From contig DPGH01000005.1 in NCBI GenBank assembly GCA_003523255.1, forward strand, positions 1-26,141: a stretch of DNA of 26,141 nucleotides. Reading direction: 5' to 3'. The stretch's first letter is position 1. Each line of letters opens with the position of its first letter. Shown here one piece after another: positions 16,032 to 22,596 of this stretch. Made by a program: the position numbers and the translations under genes. The notes below the pieces were generated by a model, which saw only the letters and a list, made by a program, of their open reading frames with translations, searched no databases and had not been told where the DNA came from. Origin of the DNA: Clostridiales bacterium. Lineage in GTDB: Bacteria; Bacillota; Clostridia; Christensenellales; Borkfalkiaceae.

Positions 16032-16060
16032 AAAACCCTCGCGAAAAACGCGAGGGTTTT
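16032..16060 (-). terminator. intrinsic terminator of rpsB-tsf
   Basis: Twelve-bp stem AAAACCCTCGCG/CGCGAGGGTTTT with a five-base loop, 34 bases after the tsf stop. On the minus strand the T run continues (TTTTTGCGTTTTT). Confidence 0.93.
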
Positions 16061-16093
16061 AATCTTAAATTAAATTTTCAGGACTCGTAAAAA

Positions 16094-16975
16094 TTACTTT
16101 TTCATCTGCGCGGCAACTTCCGCAGCAAAATCGTTGCTCTTCTTTTCAAGACCTTCGCCCATTTCAAAACGGGTAAATCTCTTTATCGAAAGGGTTTTGC
16201 CCATTTCGTCAGAATATTTTTTAACGAGTTTTTCGATGGTGATGGAGGGGTCTTTAACGAAAGCCTGATTCAACAAGCAGAATTCGTCGTAATATTTTTT
16301 AACTCTGCCTTCAACCATTCTGTCCACGATAGCCGCGGGCTTGCCTTCGTTAAGAGCCTGCGCCTTAAGAATTTCTTTTTCGTGTTCCAAAACTTCTGCG
16401 GGAACTTCGGACGCGTTGAGGTATAAGGGTTTTGCCGCCGCTATCTGCAACGCCACGTCGTGAGCGAGTTCGTGAGTTTTTTCGCAGGTGCAACCGTCTA
16501 CTTCTACGAGAACGCCGACTTTGCCGCCCATGTGAATATAACTTTCAACGATACCGCCTTCCGCAACGTATTTCGCGAAACGACGGATAGCGATTTTTTC
16601 ACCGATTTTCGCGGTCGCGGCGATGGTTTCGTCCTTTTTCGCTTCGACGAGCGCATCGATGTCTTTAACGTCGTTATTTGCTACATAGTCGCAAACGTCC
16701 GCAACGAAAGCCTGATACTGGTCGCCTTTCGCAACGAAATCCGTTTCGCAGTTTACTTCTACGAGTACGCCGATATTACCCGCGACTTTCGCCGCGACAA
16801 CGCCTTCGGCAGCGATTCTCGACGCTTTTTTAGCGGCGGTGGCGATGCCTTTTTCTCTCAAAAAGTCTACTGCTTTATCCATATCTCCGTCGGTTTCGGT
16901 AAGAGCCTTTTTGCAATCCGCAATGCCCGCGCCGGTTTTTTTACGGAGTTCCATAACGTCCGCACTGGTAAACAT
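16094..16975 (-). CDS. tsf: elongation factor Ts
   Basis: The 293-residue protein is a full-length EF-Ts, the GDP exchange factor of EF-Tu. The N-terminal UBA-like domain contains VMELRKKTGAGIADCKKAL (6-24). The core has the EF-Tu-contacting TDFVAKG motif near residues 78-84, and two core subdomains follow. GGGGG lies upstream as a ribosome binding site. It is 19 bases downstream of rpsB, the classical pairing, and is followed by a strong terminator. Confidence 0.98.
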   Translation of the reverse strand: MFTSADVMELRKKTGAGIADCKKALTETDGDMDKAVDFLREKGIATAAKKASRIAAEGVVAAKVAGNIGVLVEVNCETDFVAKGDQYQAFVADVCDYVANNDVKDIDALVEAKKDETIAATAKIGEKIAIRRFAKYVAEGGIVESYIHMGGKVGVLVEVDGCTCEKTHELAHDVALQIAAAKPLYLNASEVPAEVLEHEKEILKAQALNEGKPAAIVDRMVEGRVKKYYDEFCLLNQAFVKDPSITIEKLVKKYSDEMGKTLSIKRFTRFEMGEGLEKKSNDFAAEVAAQMKK

Positions 16976-16994
16976 AATTTATATCCCCCTTTGA

Positions 16995-17765
16995 TTATTC
17001 TGCTTTCGCTTCGGTTTCGGCTTCCGCCATGGTAACGGGCTTTTCAGCCTCTTCAACGGGTTCCGCTTCGGTTACCTGTTCGCCCTGGTTGGCTTCTATA
17101 ACGGCGTCTGCTATAACGGAAGCGATGAGTTTAACCGCTCTTATAGCGTCGTCGTTGCCGGGAATAACGTGATCCACGAGGTCGGGGTCGCAGTTGGTGT
17201 CGGTTATCGCGACGATAGGAATGTGTAAAGATCTCGCTTCTTTAACCGCGATGTCCTCTTGTTCGGGGTCAACGATAAACATAACGCCGGGGAGACTTCT
17301 CATTTCTTTGATGCCGCCGAGGTTGGTTTCGAGTTTATCTCTTTCGGCTTTGAGTTTCATAACCTCTTTTTTGGGAAGAAGGTCGAACTCGCCCATTTTT
17401 TCCATATTGTTAAGTTTGTTGAGCCTGTCGATACGCGACCTGATTGTCTTAAAGTTGGTAAGCGTGCCGCCGAGCCATCTCGAATTCACGTAGAACTGAC
17501 CGCAACGGGTAGCCTCTTCTTTAATGGCTTCCTGAGCCTGCTTTTTAGTACCGACGAAAAGAACGGACTTGCCCTTTTTAACTTCGTTTACGATAAAGGG
17601 GTAAGCGTCGTTTTCGATAAGGTCTACGGTCTGTTCGAGGTTAACGATATGAATACCGTTTCTTTCGCCGTAGATGTACTTTTTCATTTTCGGATTCCAG
17701 CGTCTGGTCTGGTGTCCGAAGTGAACTCCCGTTTCGAGGAGTTGCTTCATAGTGATGACTGCCAT
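16995..17765 (-). CDS. rpsB: 30S ribosomal protein S2
   Basis: The 256-residue protein matches S2 throughout: MKQLLETGVHFGHQTRRWNP at the N-terminus, YIYGERNGIHIVNLEQT, the SRWLGGTLTNF segment and the C-terminal IVAITDTNCDP and IPGNDDAIRA. The last 30 residues are a Glu/Ala-rich acidic tail, a common extension in this phylum. The start has GGAGGA upstream. It is transcribed with tsf from a promoter at 17888-17917, behind a leader of about 115 bases with predicted structure. Confidence 0.98.
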   Translation of the reverse strand: MAVITMKQLLETGVHFGHQTRRWNPKMKKYIYGERNGIHIVNLEQTVDLIENDAYPFIVNEVKKGKSVLFVGTKKQAQEAIKEEATRCGQFYVNSRWLGGTLTNFKTIRSRIDRLNKLNNMEKMGEFDLLPKKEVMKLKAERDKLETNLGGIKEMRSLPGVMFIVDPEQEDIAVKEARSLHIPIVAITDTNCDPDLVDHVIPGNDDAIRAVKLIASVIADAVIEANQGEQVTEAEPVEEAEKPVTMAEAETEAKAE

Positions 17766-17881
17766 AATAAATTCCTCCGTTTTTCCTCCTCGCTGCCGTA
17801 TTATGCCCGCGACTACGCCGAAGTTGCAAAAATTTCATCGGCACGAAAACGCGACGGCTATGCGAGTGCGAATTTTTTAGC
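17766..17881 (-). promoter_or_regulatory. structured 5' leader of rpsB mRNA
   Basis: From the predicted start near 17881 to the rpsB ATG there are about 115 untranslated bases. Near the 5' end, AAAAATTC-GCAC (bases 17877-17866) can pair with GTGC and GAAATTTTT (17844-17828), giving a stacked long stem around an inner GC-rich region. A leader of this length before rpsB suggests autoregulation by S2 or another r-protein, but I cannot match it to a known motif by eye. Confidence 0.45.
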
Positions 17882-17887
17882 CTGTAT

Positions 17888-17917
17888 ATTTTACCATAGG
17901 TAAACGCGATAACGCAA
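17888..17917 (-). promoter_or_regulatory. promoter of rpsB-tsf
   Basis: On the minus strand: TTGCGT (17912-17917), 18-base spacer, TAAAAT (17888-17893) preceded by TGG, an extended -10. Confidence 0.65.
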
Positions 17918-17920
17918 ACG

Positions 17921-17957
17921 AAAAAAGGGCGATTTTAAAATTTTTCGCCCCTTTTTT
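17921..17957 (-). terminator. intrinsic terminator after the ruvX-DUF1292 gene
   Basis: AAAAAAGGGCGA (17921-17932) pairs with TCGCCC-C-TTTTTT (17945-17957), with one bulged base. On the minus strand the stem ends in six T residues. It abuts the rpsB -35 box. Confidence 0.85.
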
Positions 17958-17989
17958 GCTTTTAATCTTCCGTTTTTATCCGAAAACGC

Positions 17990-18385
17990 TTATTCTTCGT
18001 CTTCGGCTTCCTCCGCTTCTTCAGCGGCGGCCTCTTCGTCGAAGCATTTGCAAAACTCCGCGAAAACTTCGTCTAAAAGCGCGTCGTCTTCTACGGGAAT
18101 GAGTTCTGCGGTGTCCTCGTCGTCGCCCGAAATTTCGAATATAACCACGTCGCCTTCTTCGAGCCCTTCGATTTCTTCCGCGGGTTCGAAAGCCGCGTAA
18201 TATTTACCCTTGTATTCTATGGTGCCGTCGTTAAAAAACTCGTGTTTTTCGCCGTTGTCCATCGTAAGGGTTACGGTTTCTTCTCCGCAGCAGTCGCAGT
18301 GTTCGCCGTGGGTATGTTCTTCGCAGCAACCGCAGTCGCAATCTTCTTCGTGCGTGTGCGTGCAAGTCTTTTCTTCTTTATCCAT
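17990..18385 (-). CDS. DUF1292 protein from an internal start (131 residues)
   Basis: Within the longer frame, ATG 18385 has its own ribosome binding site AAAAGGAG (18393-18400), seven bases upstream. A free DUF1292 protein is therefore likely to be made as well as, or instead of, the fusion. Residues 8-33 are dense in Cys and His (CTHTH, CDCGCC, HTHGEHCDCC), probably a metal site; then comes the beta-rich DUF1292 domain and a Glu/Ala tail. DUF1292 (YrzB) has no established function; it usually follows ruvX. Confidence 0.7.
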   Translation of the reverse strand: MDKEEKTCTHTHEEDCDCGCCEEHTHGEHCDCCGEETVTLTMDNGEKHEFFNDGTIEYKGKYYAAFEPAEEIEGLEEGDVVIFEISGDDEDTAELIPVEDDALLDEVFAEFCKCFDEEAAAEEAEEAEDEE

Positions 18386-18835
18386 TTTATTTCTCCTTTT
18401 AAGCGTTTGTCGCTTTTCTGTCTTTTTAAGTTCGCCGAGGTATCCGTCTAAAATAGCGGCGGCGGCAAGTCCGTCTATAACCTGTTTGCGTTCCTCTCTC
18501 GTTTTACCGAGCGAAATAAGCGTTTCCTCCGCCTCTACCGTAGTACACCGCTCGTCCGTGGTAATTATTTTAACGTTTACCGTCTCTTTAAGGCAGGCGA
18601 TAAAGTACTCGGCTTTTTCGGTCTGAACGGAACGCGTTCCGTCGAAATTGACGGGAAGCCCGCAAACCACCGCTGTTACGCCGCGGTCTTTAACGTACCG
18701 CGCAACTGCGGCAAGGTCGGTTTTAAGGTTTTTGCGGTGATACGTTTCGACGGGGAGCGCGTACTCGTTGAACGGGTCCGACACCGCCACGCCTATTCGT
18801 TTATCGCCTATATCCAGACAAAGATATCTCTCCAC
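17990..18835 (-). CDS. ruvX: RuvX (YqgF) joined in frame to a DUF1292 (YrzB) domain
   Basis: The first about 150 residues are RuvX/YqgF, an RNase H-fold nuclease family linked to 16S rRNA processing and Holliday junction resolution: LCLDIGDKRIGVAVSDP, VCGLPVNFDG, TTDERCTTVEAE and IDGLAAAAILDGYL, with its acidic active site. No stop codon follows. After a basic linker (KRQTLKRRNK) the frame runs into a Cys/His-rich stretch and a DUF1292 domain (VTLTMDNGEKHEF, EGDVVIFEI), then an acidic tail. In most Bacillota these are two neighbouring genes. I start at GTG 18835, after the promoter at 18843-18871; an ATG 16 codons earlier lies inside the promoter and the preceding terminator. Total 281 residues. 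Confidence 0.85.
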   Translation of the reverse strand: MERYLCLDIGDKRIGVAVSDPFNEYALPVETYHRKNLKTDLAAVARYVKDRGVTAVVCGLPVNFDGTRSVQTEKAEYFIACLKETVNVKIITTDERCTTVEAEETLISLGKTREERKQVIDGLAAAAILDGYLGELKKTEKRQTLKRRNKMDKEEKTCTHTHEEDCDCGCCEEHTHGEHCDCCGEETVTLTMDNGEKHEFFNDGTIEYKGKYYAAFEPAEEIEGLEEGDVVIFEISGDDEDTAELIPVEDDALLDEVFAEFCKCFDEEAAAEEAEEAEDEE

Positions 18836-18842
18836 TCGTCGT

Positions 18843-18871
18843 ATTTTACCATAACGCGAAAATAAAATCAA
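18843..18871 (-). promoter_or_regulatory. promoter of ruvX, apparently leaderless
   Basis: On the minus strand: TTGATT (18866-18871), 17-base spacer, TAAAAT (18843-18848) preceded by TGG (extended -10). Seven bases separate the -10 from GTG 18835, so the predicted leader is zero or one base and there is no Shine-Dalgarno. Confidence 0.7.
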
Positions 18872-18884
18872 TCTTTTTCGCATT

Positions 18885-18916
18885 AAAAACGACGAACGAA
18901 AAGTTCGCCGTTTTTA
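18885..18916 (-). terminator. intrinsic terminator after the small helical protein gene
   Basis: On the minus strand, AAACGGCGAAC pairs with GTTCGTCGTTT (one G-U) around a six-base loop, followed by TTTTT. It ends just before the ruvX promoter. Confidence 0.8.
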
Positions 18917-18930
18917 ATTTTCTCGGGTGA

Positions 18931-19095
18931 TTAAGCCTCGGTGCTCTTTTTCTGCTTTTTGCCGAGCCCCTCGATTTTTTCTTTTACCTGGGACTGACCT
19001 TCTTTCACCATCTGGCGCGCTTTCATTGAATTAGTCGCTATAACCGCGCCGCCGAGCAAGCCGAAAACTACGCCGAATAAAAACTTTTCGTCCAT
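18931..19095 (-). CDS. small membrane-anchored helical protein (about 54 residues, YtxH-like)
   Basis: ATG 19095 follows GGGGGAAA, a good ribosome binding site. The product starts MDEKFLFGVVFGLLGGAVIA, a glycine-rich membrane segment, then a charged amphipathic helix (MKARQMVKEGQSQVKEK) and a lysine-rich end. The layout recalls small YtxH/gas-vesicle-like general stress proteins, but it is too short to assign. The end is uncertain: homopolymer runs near 18920-18960 make the last codons hard to read, and one base decides between a stop near 18931 and an extension of about 16 codons through the terminator. The shorter form fits the terminator at 18885-18916. It lies between nifU and ruvX on the same strand. 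Confidence 0.6.
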   Translation of the reverse strand: MDEKFLFGVVFGLLGGAVIATNSMKARQMVKEGQSQVKEKIEGLGKKQKKSTEA

Positions 19096-19182
19096 AATTT
19101 CCCCCTGAGGGTATTATGAACGAATACGCGCGTTTTATGTACGCAAACTAAAAATCGCGTAACAAAACGTTCGGCATATCCG

Positions 19183-19587
19183 TTAAACGTATTCGAGCGG
19201 CTTTTCTTCAAGCGTCTTTCCCGCCTGTTTGGCTTTGTAATCGTCTATCGCTTTTTTTATAGCCTCTTCCGCAAGGACGGAACAGTGTATTTTTTGCGGA
19301 GGAAGTCCGCCGAGGGTCTCTATAACCTTTTTGTTGGTTACTTTAAGCGCTTCTTCAACGGTCATGCCCTTTATCATTTCGGTTGCGGTAGAACTGGTCG
19401 CGATTGCCGCCGCGCAACCGAATGTTTTAAACTTGGCGTCCACAATAACGTCGTCTTTTATTCTTAAAGTAATCTGCATTATATCGCCGCAGACTTCGTT
19501 ACCGACGGTGCCTATACCGTCCGGATTTTCTATCTCGCCTACGTTTTTGGGGTTTTTGAAAACGTCCATTACCTTTTCGTTATACAT
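19183..19587 (-). CDS. nifU: Fe-S cluster scaffold protein NifU/IscU
   Basis: The 134-residue protein is the IscU-type scaffold on which Fe-S clusters are built before transfer. The conserved ligands are visible: Cys33 and Asp35 in GNEVCGD, Cys58 in GCAAAIATSS, and Cys102 next to His101 in HCSVLAEEA. It is the N-terminal NifU module only, as in Clostridia. The gene overlaps nifS by eight bases and its ribosome binding site AAGGAG lies within nifS, so the cysteine desulfurase and scaffold are made together. Confidence 0.96.
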   Translation of the reverse strand: MYNEKVMDVFKNPKNVGEIENPDGIGTVGNEVCGDIMQITLRIKDDVIVDAKFKTFGCAAAIATSSTATEMIKGMTVEEALKVTNKKVIETLGGLPPQKIHCSVLAEEAIKKAIDDYKAKQAGKTLEEKPLEYV

Positions 19588-20764
19588 TTTTTATTTCTCC
19601 TTCTCCTTTGAACAGCGGGGACATGTTTCTTAATCTTTGTACCGCCGCTTTAAGCGTTTCTACCGCGTAATCTATTTCTTCCACGGTATTGTGTTTGCCG
19701 AACGAAAATCTTATCGAGCCGTGCGCGAGTCCCTCGGGCAGACCTAACGCAAGCAACACGTGCGAGGGCTCAAGCGAACCGGAAGAGCACGCCGAACCGC
19801 TCGATACCGCGATACCCGCCAAGTCCAGACTGAACAGTATGGACTCGCCTTCTATAAACCTGAACGAAAAGTCAGCGTTTGCGGGCAGACGATTTTCTCT
19901 CGGTCCGTTTAGTTTGACGAACGGAACTTCTGCTAAAACTCTGTCGATAAATCTGTCTCTTAAAGACGAAACGTATTTAAAGTTTTCGTCCATGTCGCGG
20001 GCGGCGATTTTAAACGCCTCCGCAAATCCTACTACGCCGGGTACGTTGGTAGTTCCGCCGCGCTTCATTCTTTCCTGATGCCCGCCGGAAATTATGCTTT
20101 CTATCTTTACGCCGTTTTTAACGTACAGCGCGCCGACGCCTTTCGGTCCGTAAATCTTGTGCGAACTCATGCTCATTAAGTCCACGCCGAGGTCTTTAAC
20201 GTCGAGTTTAAGAACGCCCGCCGCCTGCACCGCGTCGGTAAACGCCAGAGCGCCCGCCCCGTGCGCGATTTTAGCCATTTCTTTAATCGGCTCTATCGTA
20301 CCGACTTCGTTGTTAGCGGTCATGCACCCGACAAGTATCGTATCCGGGCGAATTATGCTTTTTAAGTGCTCGAGATCGATAAACCCGTACTCGTCCACTT
20401 TCATATAGTCCACCTCGAATCCCTCTTTTACGAGAGCTTTTGCGGTGGAAAGCATAGCCGCGTGTTCTATCGGGCTGATTATAATGTGCTTGCCCTTTTC
20501 GGCGTAAGCGTGCGCCACCCCGCGAAGAGCCCAGTTATCACCCTCCGTACCGCCCGAAGTAAAATACAGTTCGGTCGGCTTGCAGTTTATTATAGAAGAA
20601 ATCGTATCCCTTGCCTCGTCTACCGCTTTTACGGCCTCTCTTCCGAAAGCGTGCTGACTGTTAGGGTTGCCGAATACTTCGGTAAAATACGGCTTCATTT
20701 TATTAAAGGCTTCTTCGCAAAGCGGAGTAGTCGCCGCGTGGTCGAAATAAATTTCCTTATTCAT
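19580..20764 (-). CDS. nifS: cysteine desulfurase (NifS/IscS type)
   Basis: The 394-residue PLP enzyme takes sulfur from cysteine for Fe-S and other thio-cofactors. DHAATTP (8-14) opens the fold; His101 stacks on PLP (PIEHAAM); Lys203 in SSHKIYGPKG forms the Schiff base; and Cys326 in SSGSACSSGS carries the persulfide. AGGAG lies upstream. It follows the Rrf2 regulator by ten bases and overlaps nifU, forming an rrf2-nifS-nifU operon under the promoter at 21217-21245. Confidence 0.97.
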   Translation of the reverse strand: MNKEIYFDHAATTPLCEEAFNKMKPYFTEVFGNPNSQHAFGREAVKAVDEARDTISSIINCKPTELYFTSGGTEGDNWALRGVAHAYAEKGKHIIISPIEHAAMLSTAKALVKEGFEVDYMKVDEYGFIDLEHLKSIIRPDTILVGCMTANNEVGTIEPIKEMAKIAHGAGALAFTDAVQAAGVLKLDVKDLGVDLMSMSSHKIYGPKGVGALYVKNGVKIESIISGGHQERMKRGGTTNVPGVVGFAEAFKIAARDMDENFKYVSSLRDRFIDRVLAEVPFVKLNGPRENRLPANADFSFRFIEGESILFSLDLAGIAVSSGSACSSGSLEPSHVLLALGLPEGLAHGSIRFSFGKHNTVEEIDYAVETLKAAVQRLRNMSPLFKGEGEIKNV

Positions 20765-20774
20765 AAAATATCTC

Positions 20775-21176
20775 CTATCGGACTTCTCCGTCCGTCATTT
20801 GTTTCAGCGTAATGCCGTCTAACAATTCGTTTATACCCGCGTAAAGTTTTTTCCATACCGCGCTTGTGGGGCAACATTTGCAAACGCCCTCTTTTTTTAC
20901 GCATTCGGTTATTTCCATATCGTCCTCGAGAGCGCGCACGACTTCGCCCACCGTTATTTCTTCCGGCGGACGGCACAGTACGTACCCGCCGCTCGCGCCG
21001 CGGTTCGCCGTAACGATGCCGCGCCCCGATAACATTCTCATTATCTTTTCGAGATACTTACCCGAAACTGAAATATACCCTTCGAGTTCGCTTGCGGAGA
21101 CCGGACGCTTTTGATAATTTTTCGCGAGAACGTCGCACGCCATAAGTCCGTAATGCGATTTAGACGACAGTTTCAT
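20775..21176 (-). CDS. Rrf2/IscR-family regulator
   Basis: The 133-residue protein has the Rrf2 winged helix (MKLSSKSHYGLMACDVLA, then SVSGKYLEKIMRML and ANRGASGGYVLCRP). The Cys cluster Cys92, Cys99, Cys101, Cys102 (ECVKKEGVCKCC) is close to the three Cys that hold the [2Fe-2S] cluster in IscR, though the spacing differs from E. coli. It probably senses Fe-S status and controls its own operon, rrf2-nifS-nifU, by binding the palindrome at 21190-21214 over its start site. GAAGG lies eight bases before the ATG. Confidence 0.93.
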   Translation of the reverse strand: MKLSSKSHYGLMACDVLAKNYQKRPVSASELEGYISVSGKYLEKIMRMLSGRGIVTANRGASGGYVLCRPPEEITVGEVVRALEDDMEITECVKKEGVCKCCPTSAVWKKLYAGINELLDGITLKQMTDGEVR

Positions 21177-21189
21177 TTTTTACGCCTTC

Positions 21190-21214
21190 AATTGCTACCT
21201 TTTTGGTTGCAATT
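21190..21214. promoter_or_regulatory. candidate Rrf2/IscR operator
   Basis: AATTGCTACC-TTTTT-GGTTGCAATT is a 25-base palindrome with 10-base arms and one mismatch. It covers the predicted start site (near 21210) of the rrf2 promoter, an ideal repressor position. As RNA it could also form a hairpin in the leader. Confidence 0.6.
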
Positions 21215-21216
21215 AT

Positions 21217-21245
21217 ATTATAGTAAGGTAAAAAGCGATTGTCAA
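21217..21245 (-). promoter_or_regulatory. consensus promoter of rrf2-nifS-nifU
   Basis: On the minus strand: TTGACA (21240-21245), 17-base spacer, TATAAT (21217-21222), a perfect sigma-A consensus. Such a strong promoter suits tight repression through the adjacent palindrome. Confidence 0.88.
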
Positions 21246-21255
21246 ACGAAATCAA

Positions 21256-21284
21256 GCGCCCCGCAAAGATTTTTTGCGAGGCGC
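21256..21284 (-). terminator. terminator after the alpha-oxoamine synthase gene
   Basis: On the minus strand, GCGCCTCGCAAA pairs with TTTGCGGGGCGC (12 bp, one G-U) around a five-base loop. The T tract after it is weak (TTGATTTCGTTTG). Confidence 0.65.
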
Positions 21285-21327
21285 GATATTACTTTTTTTA
21301 ATGGAAAAGCAAGGTTAAAATTATAGT

Positions 21328-22521
21328 TTAATCTTTAATGTCTTTCGTTTCGCCGAGCACTTGTTTGATAAGCGCGGCGGCTTTATCCATCTGCTCTTCG
21401 GTATGGGTTGCCATATAACTCGTTCTTAAAAGACTTTTCCCTTCCGGCACTGCGGGAGAAACGGTGGAATTTACGTATACGCCTTTATCGAACAGCATTT
21501 TACACGCGGTAAACGTTCTGATATTAGTGTAGGTGTATATGGGTATAATCGGCGTTTGTTCGCCGCTGTCTATGATATCAACGCCGAGAGATTTAAGTTT
21601 AGAACGCATATACGTGCTTATTTCTCTGAGTCTTGCCACCCTTTGCGGCTCGCGCTTCAAAATTTCGAGAGCTTTTCTCGCGCACGCAACCGAAGCGGGC
21701 GTAATCGAAGCGCAAAAGATAAACGGGCGCGAAGTATGGCGCACGTATTCGCATACCTCTTTGCTTGCCGCCATATATCCGCCGATGCTTGCGAGCGACT
21801 TAGAGAAAGTACCCATATAAATATCCACGTCGTTTTCAAGCCCGAAATGCTCTGCAGTCCCCCTGCCGTGCGCGCCAAGCACGCCGAGACCGTGCGCGTC
21901 GTCTACCATAACGCGCGCGCCGTATTTTTTCGCAAGCGCGACTATCTCGGGGAGTTTCGCTATATCGCCGCCCATAGAAAAAACGCCGTCGGTTACGATA
22001 AGCGAACCGGACGTTTCGGGTACGGAAGCGAGTTGCCTCTCAAGGTCCGCCATATCAGAGTGATTATAACGCAACATTTTTGCGTAAGAAAGTTTGCACC
22101 CGTCGTAAATACTGGCGTGATTTTCTTTATCGCAAATAACGTAGTCGTTACGCCCTGCGAGTGCGGAAATTATGCCGAGGTTGGTCTGAAACCCCGTAGA
22201 AAGCGTAACGCAGTCCTCTTTATGCAAAAATTCTGCAAGTTCTTTTTCCAAAAGCACGTGCGTATCGAGCGTGCCGTTCAAAAATCTGCTGCCCGAGCAA
22301 CCAGAACCGTATTTTTCGAGAGCCTCGACGCCGGCGGCTATAACCTCCGGATGAGAAGTAAGACCGAGATAGTTGTTAGAACCTATCATTATAACGTCTT
22401 TGCCTTCCATAACGACTTCAGGCGCCTGCTTGGTTTGCAACGTATGGAAATACGGATATATGTCCGCTTTTTTAAGTTTTTCCACCACGTCGAAATCTCT
22501 GCATTTTTTAAAAATATCCAT
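21328..22521 (-). CDS. alpha-oxoamine synthase, serine-palmitoyltransferase-like
   Basis: The 397-residue PLP enzyme belongs to the family that condenses an amino acid with an acyl-CoA with loss of CO2 (KBL, BioF, SPT). His135 (KENHASI) stacks on PLP, Asp207 and His210 lie in VDDAHGLGVLG, and Lys241 in MGTFSKSLASIGG binds PLP. That Lys motif, YGSGCSGSRFLNGTLD and the N-terminal AxIYPYF match bacterial serine palmitoyltransferases better than KBL (GTLGKALGG) or BioF, as I recall those sequences. Substrates remain unproven; glycine C-acetyltransferase or an oxononanoate synthase are alternatives, and no tdh or bio gene is nearby. AAGGAG lies upstream and it has its own consensus promoter, so it is a single gene. 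Confidence 0.88.
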   Translation of the reverse strand: MDIFKKCRDFDVVEKLKKADIYPYFHTLQTKQAPEVVMEGKDVIMIGSNNYLGLTSHPEVIAAGVEALEKYGSGCSGSRFLNGTLDTHVLLEKELAEFLHKEDCVTLSTGFQTNLGIISALAGRNDYVICDKENHASIYDGCKLSYAKMLRYNHSDMADLERQLASVPETSGSLIVTDGVFSMGGDIAKLPEIVALAKKYGARVMVDDAHGLGVLGAHGRGTAEHFGLENDVDIYMGTFSKSLASIGGYMAASKEVCEYVRHTSRPFIFCASITPASVACARKALEILKREPQRVARLREISTYMRSKLKSLGVDIIDSGEQTPIIPIYTYTNIRTFTACKMLFDKGVYVNSTVSPAVPEGKSLLRTSYMATHTEEQMDKAAALIKQVLGETKDIKD

Positions 22522-22549
22522 ATATAAACCGCTCCTTTAAGGTGGGCTT

Positions 22550-22578
22550 ATTATACTATATCGAAAAAGTATTGTCAA
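22550..22578 (-). promoter_or_regulatory. consensus promoter of the alpha-oxoamine synthase gene
   Basis: On the minus strand: TTGACA (22573-22578), 17-base spacer, TATAAT (22550-22555), followed by a ribosome binding site AAGGAG. Perfect consensus, so high constitutive expression is likely. Confidence 0.88.
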
Positions 22579-22596
22579 ACGATTGATTCGCAGGGT

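Noticed and set aside
14571..17765. Thought of rpsB-tsf-pyrH-frr as one transcription unit
   Set aside because: A 12-bp stem with T tract at 16032-16060 and a TAGACA-N17-TATACT promoter at 15931-15959 separate tsf from pyrH, so they are at least partly independent.
17641..17844. Minus-strand 67-codon frame overlapping the rpsB start
   Set aside because: Out of frame with rpsB, basic and low in information; its upstream part is the structured leader and its end lies within rpsB.
21556..22527. Plus-strand open frame of 323 codons opposite the alpha-oxoamine synthase
   Set aside because: Same antisense effect: it shadows a conserved PLP enzyme that has its own promoter and ribosome binding site.
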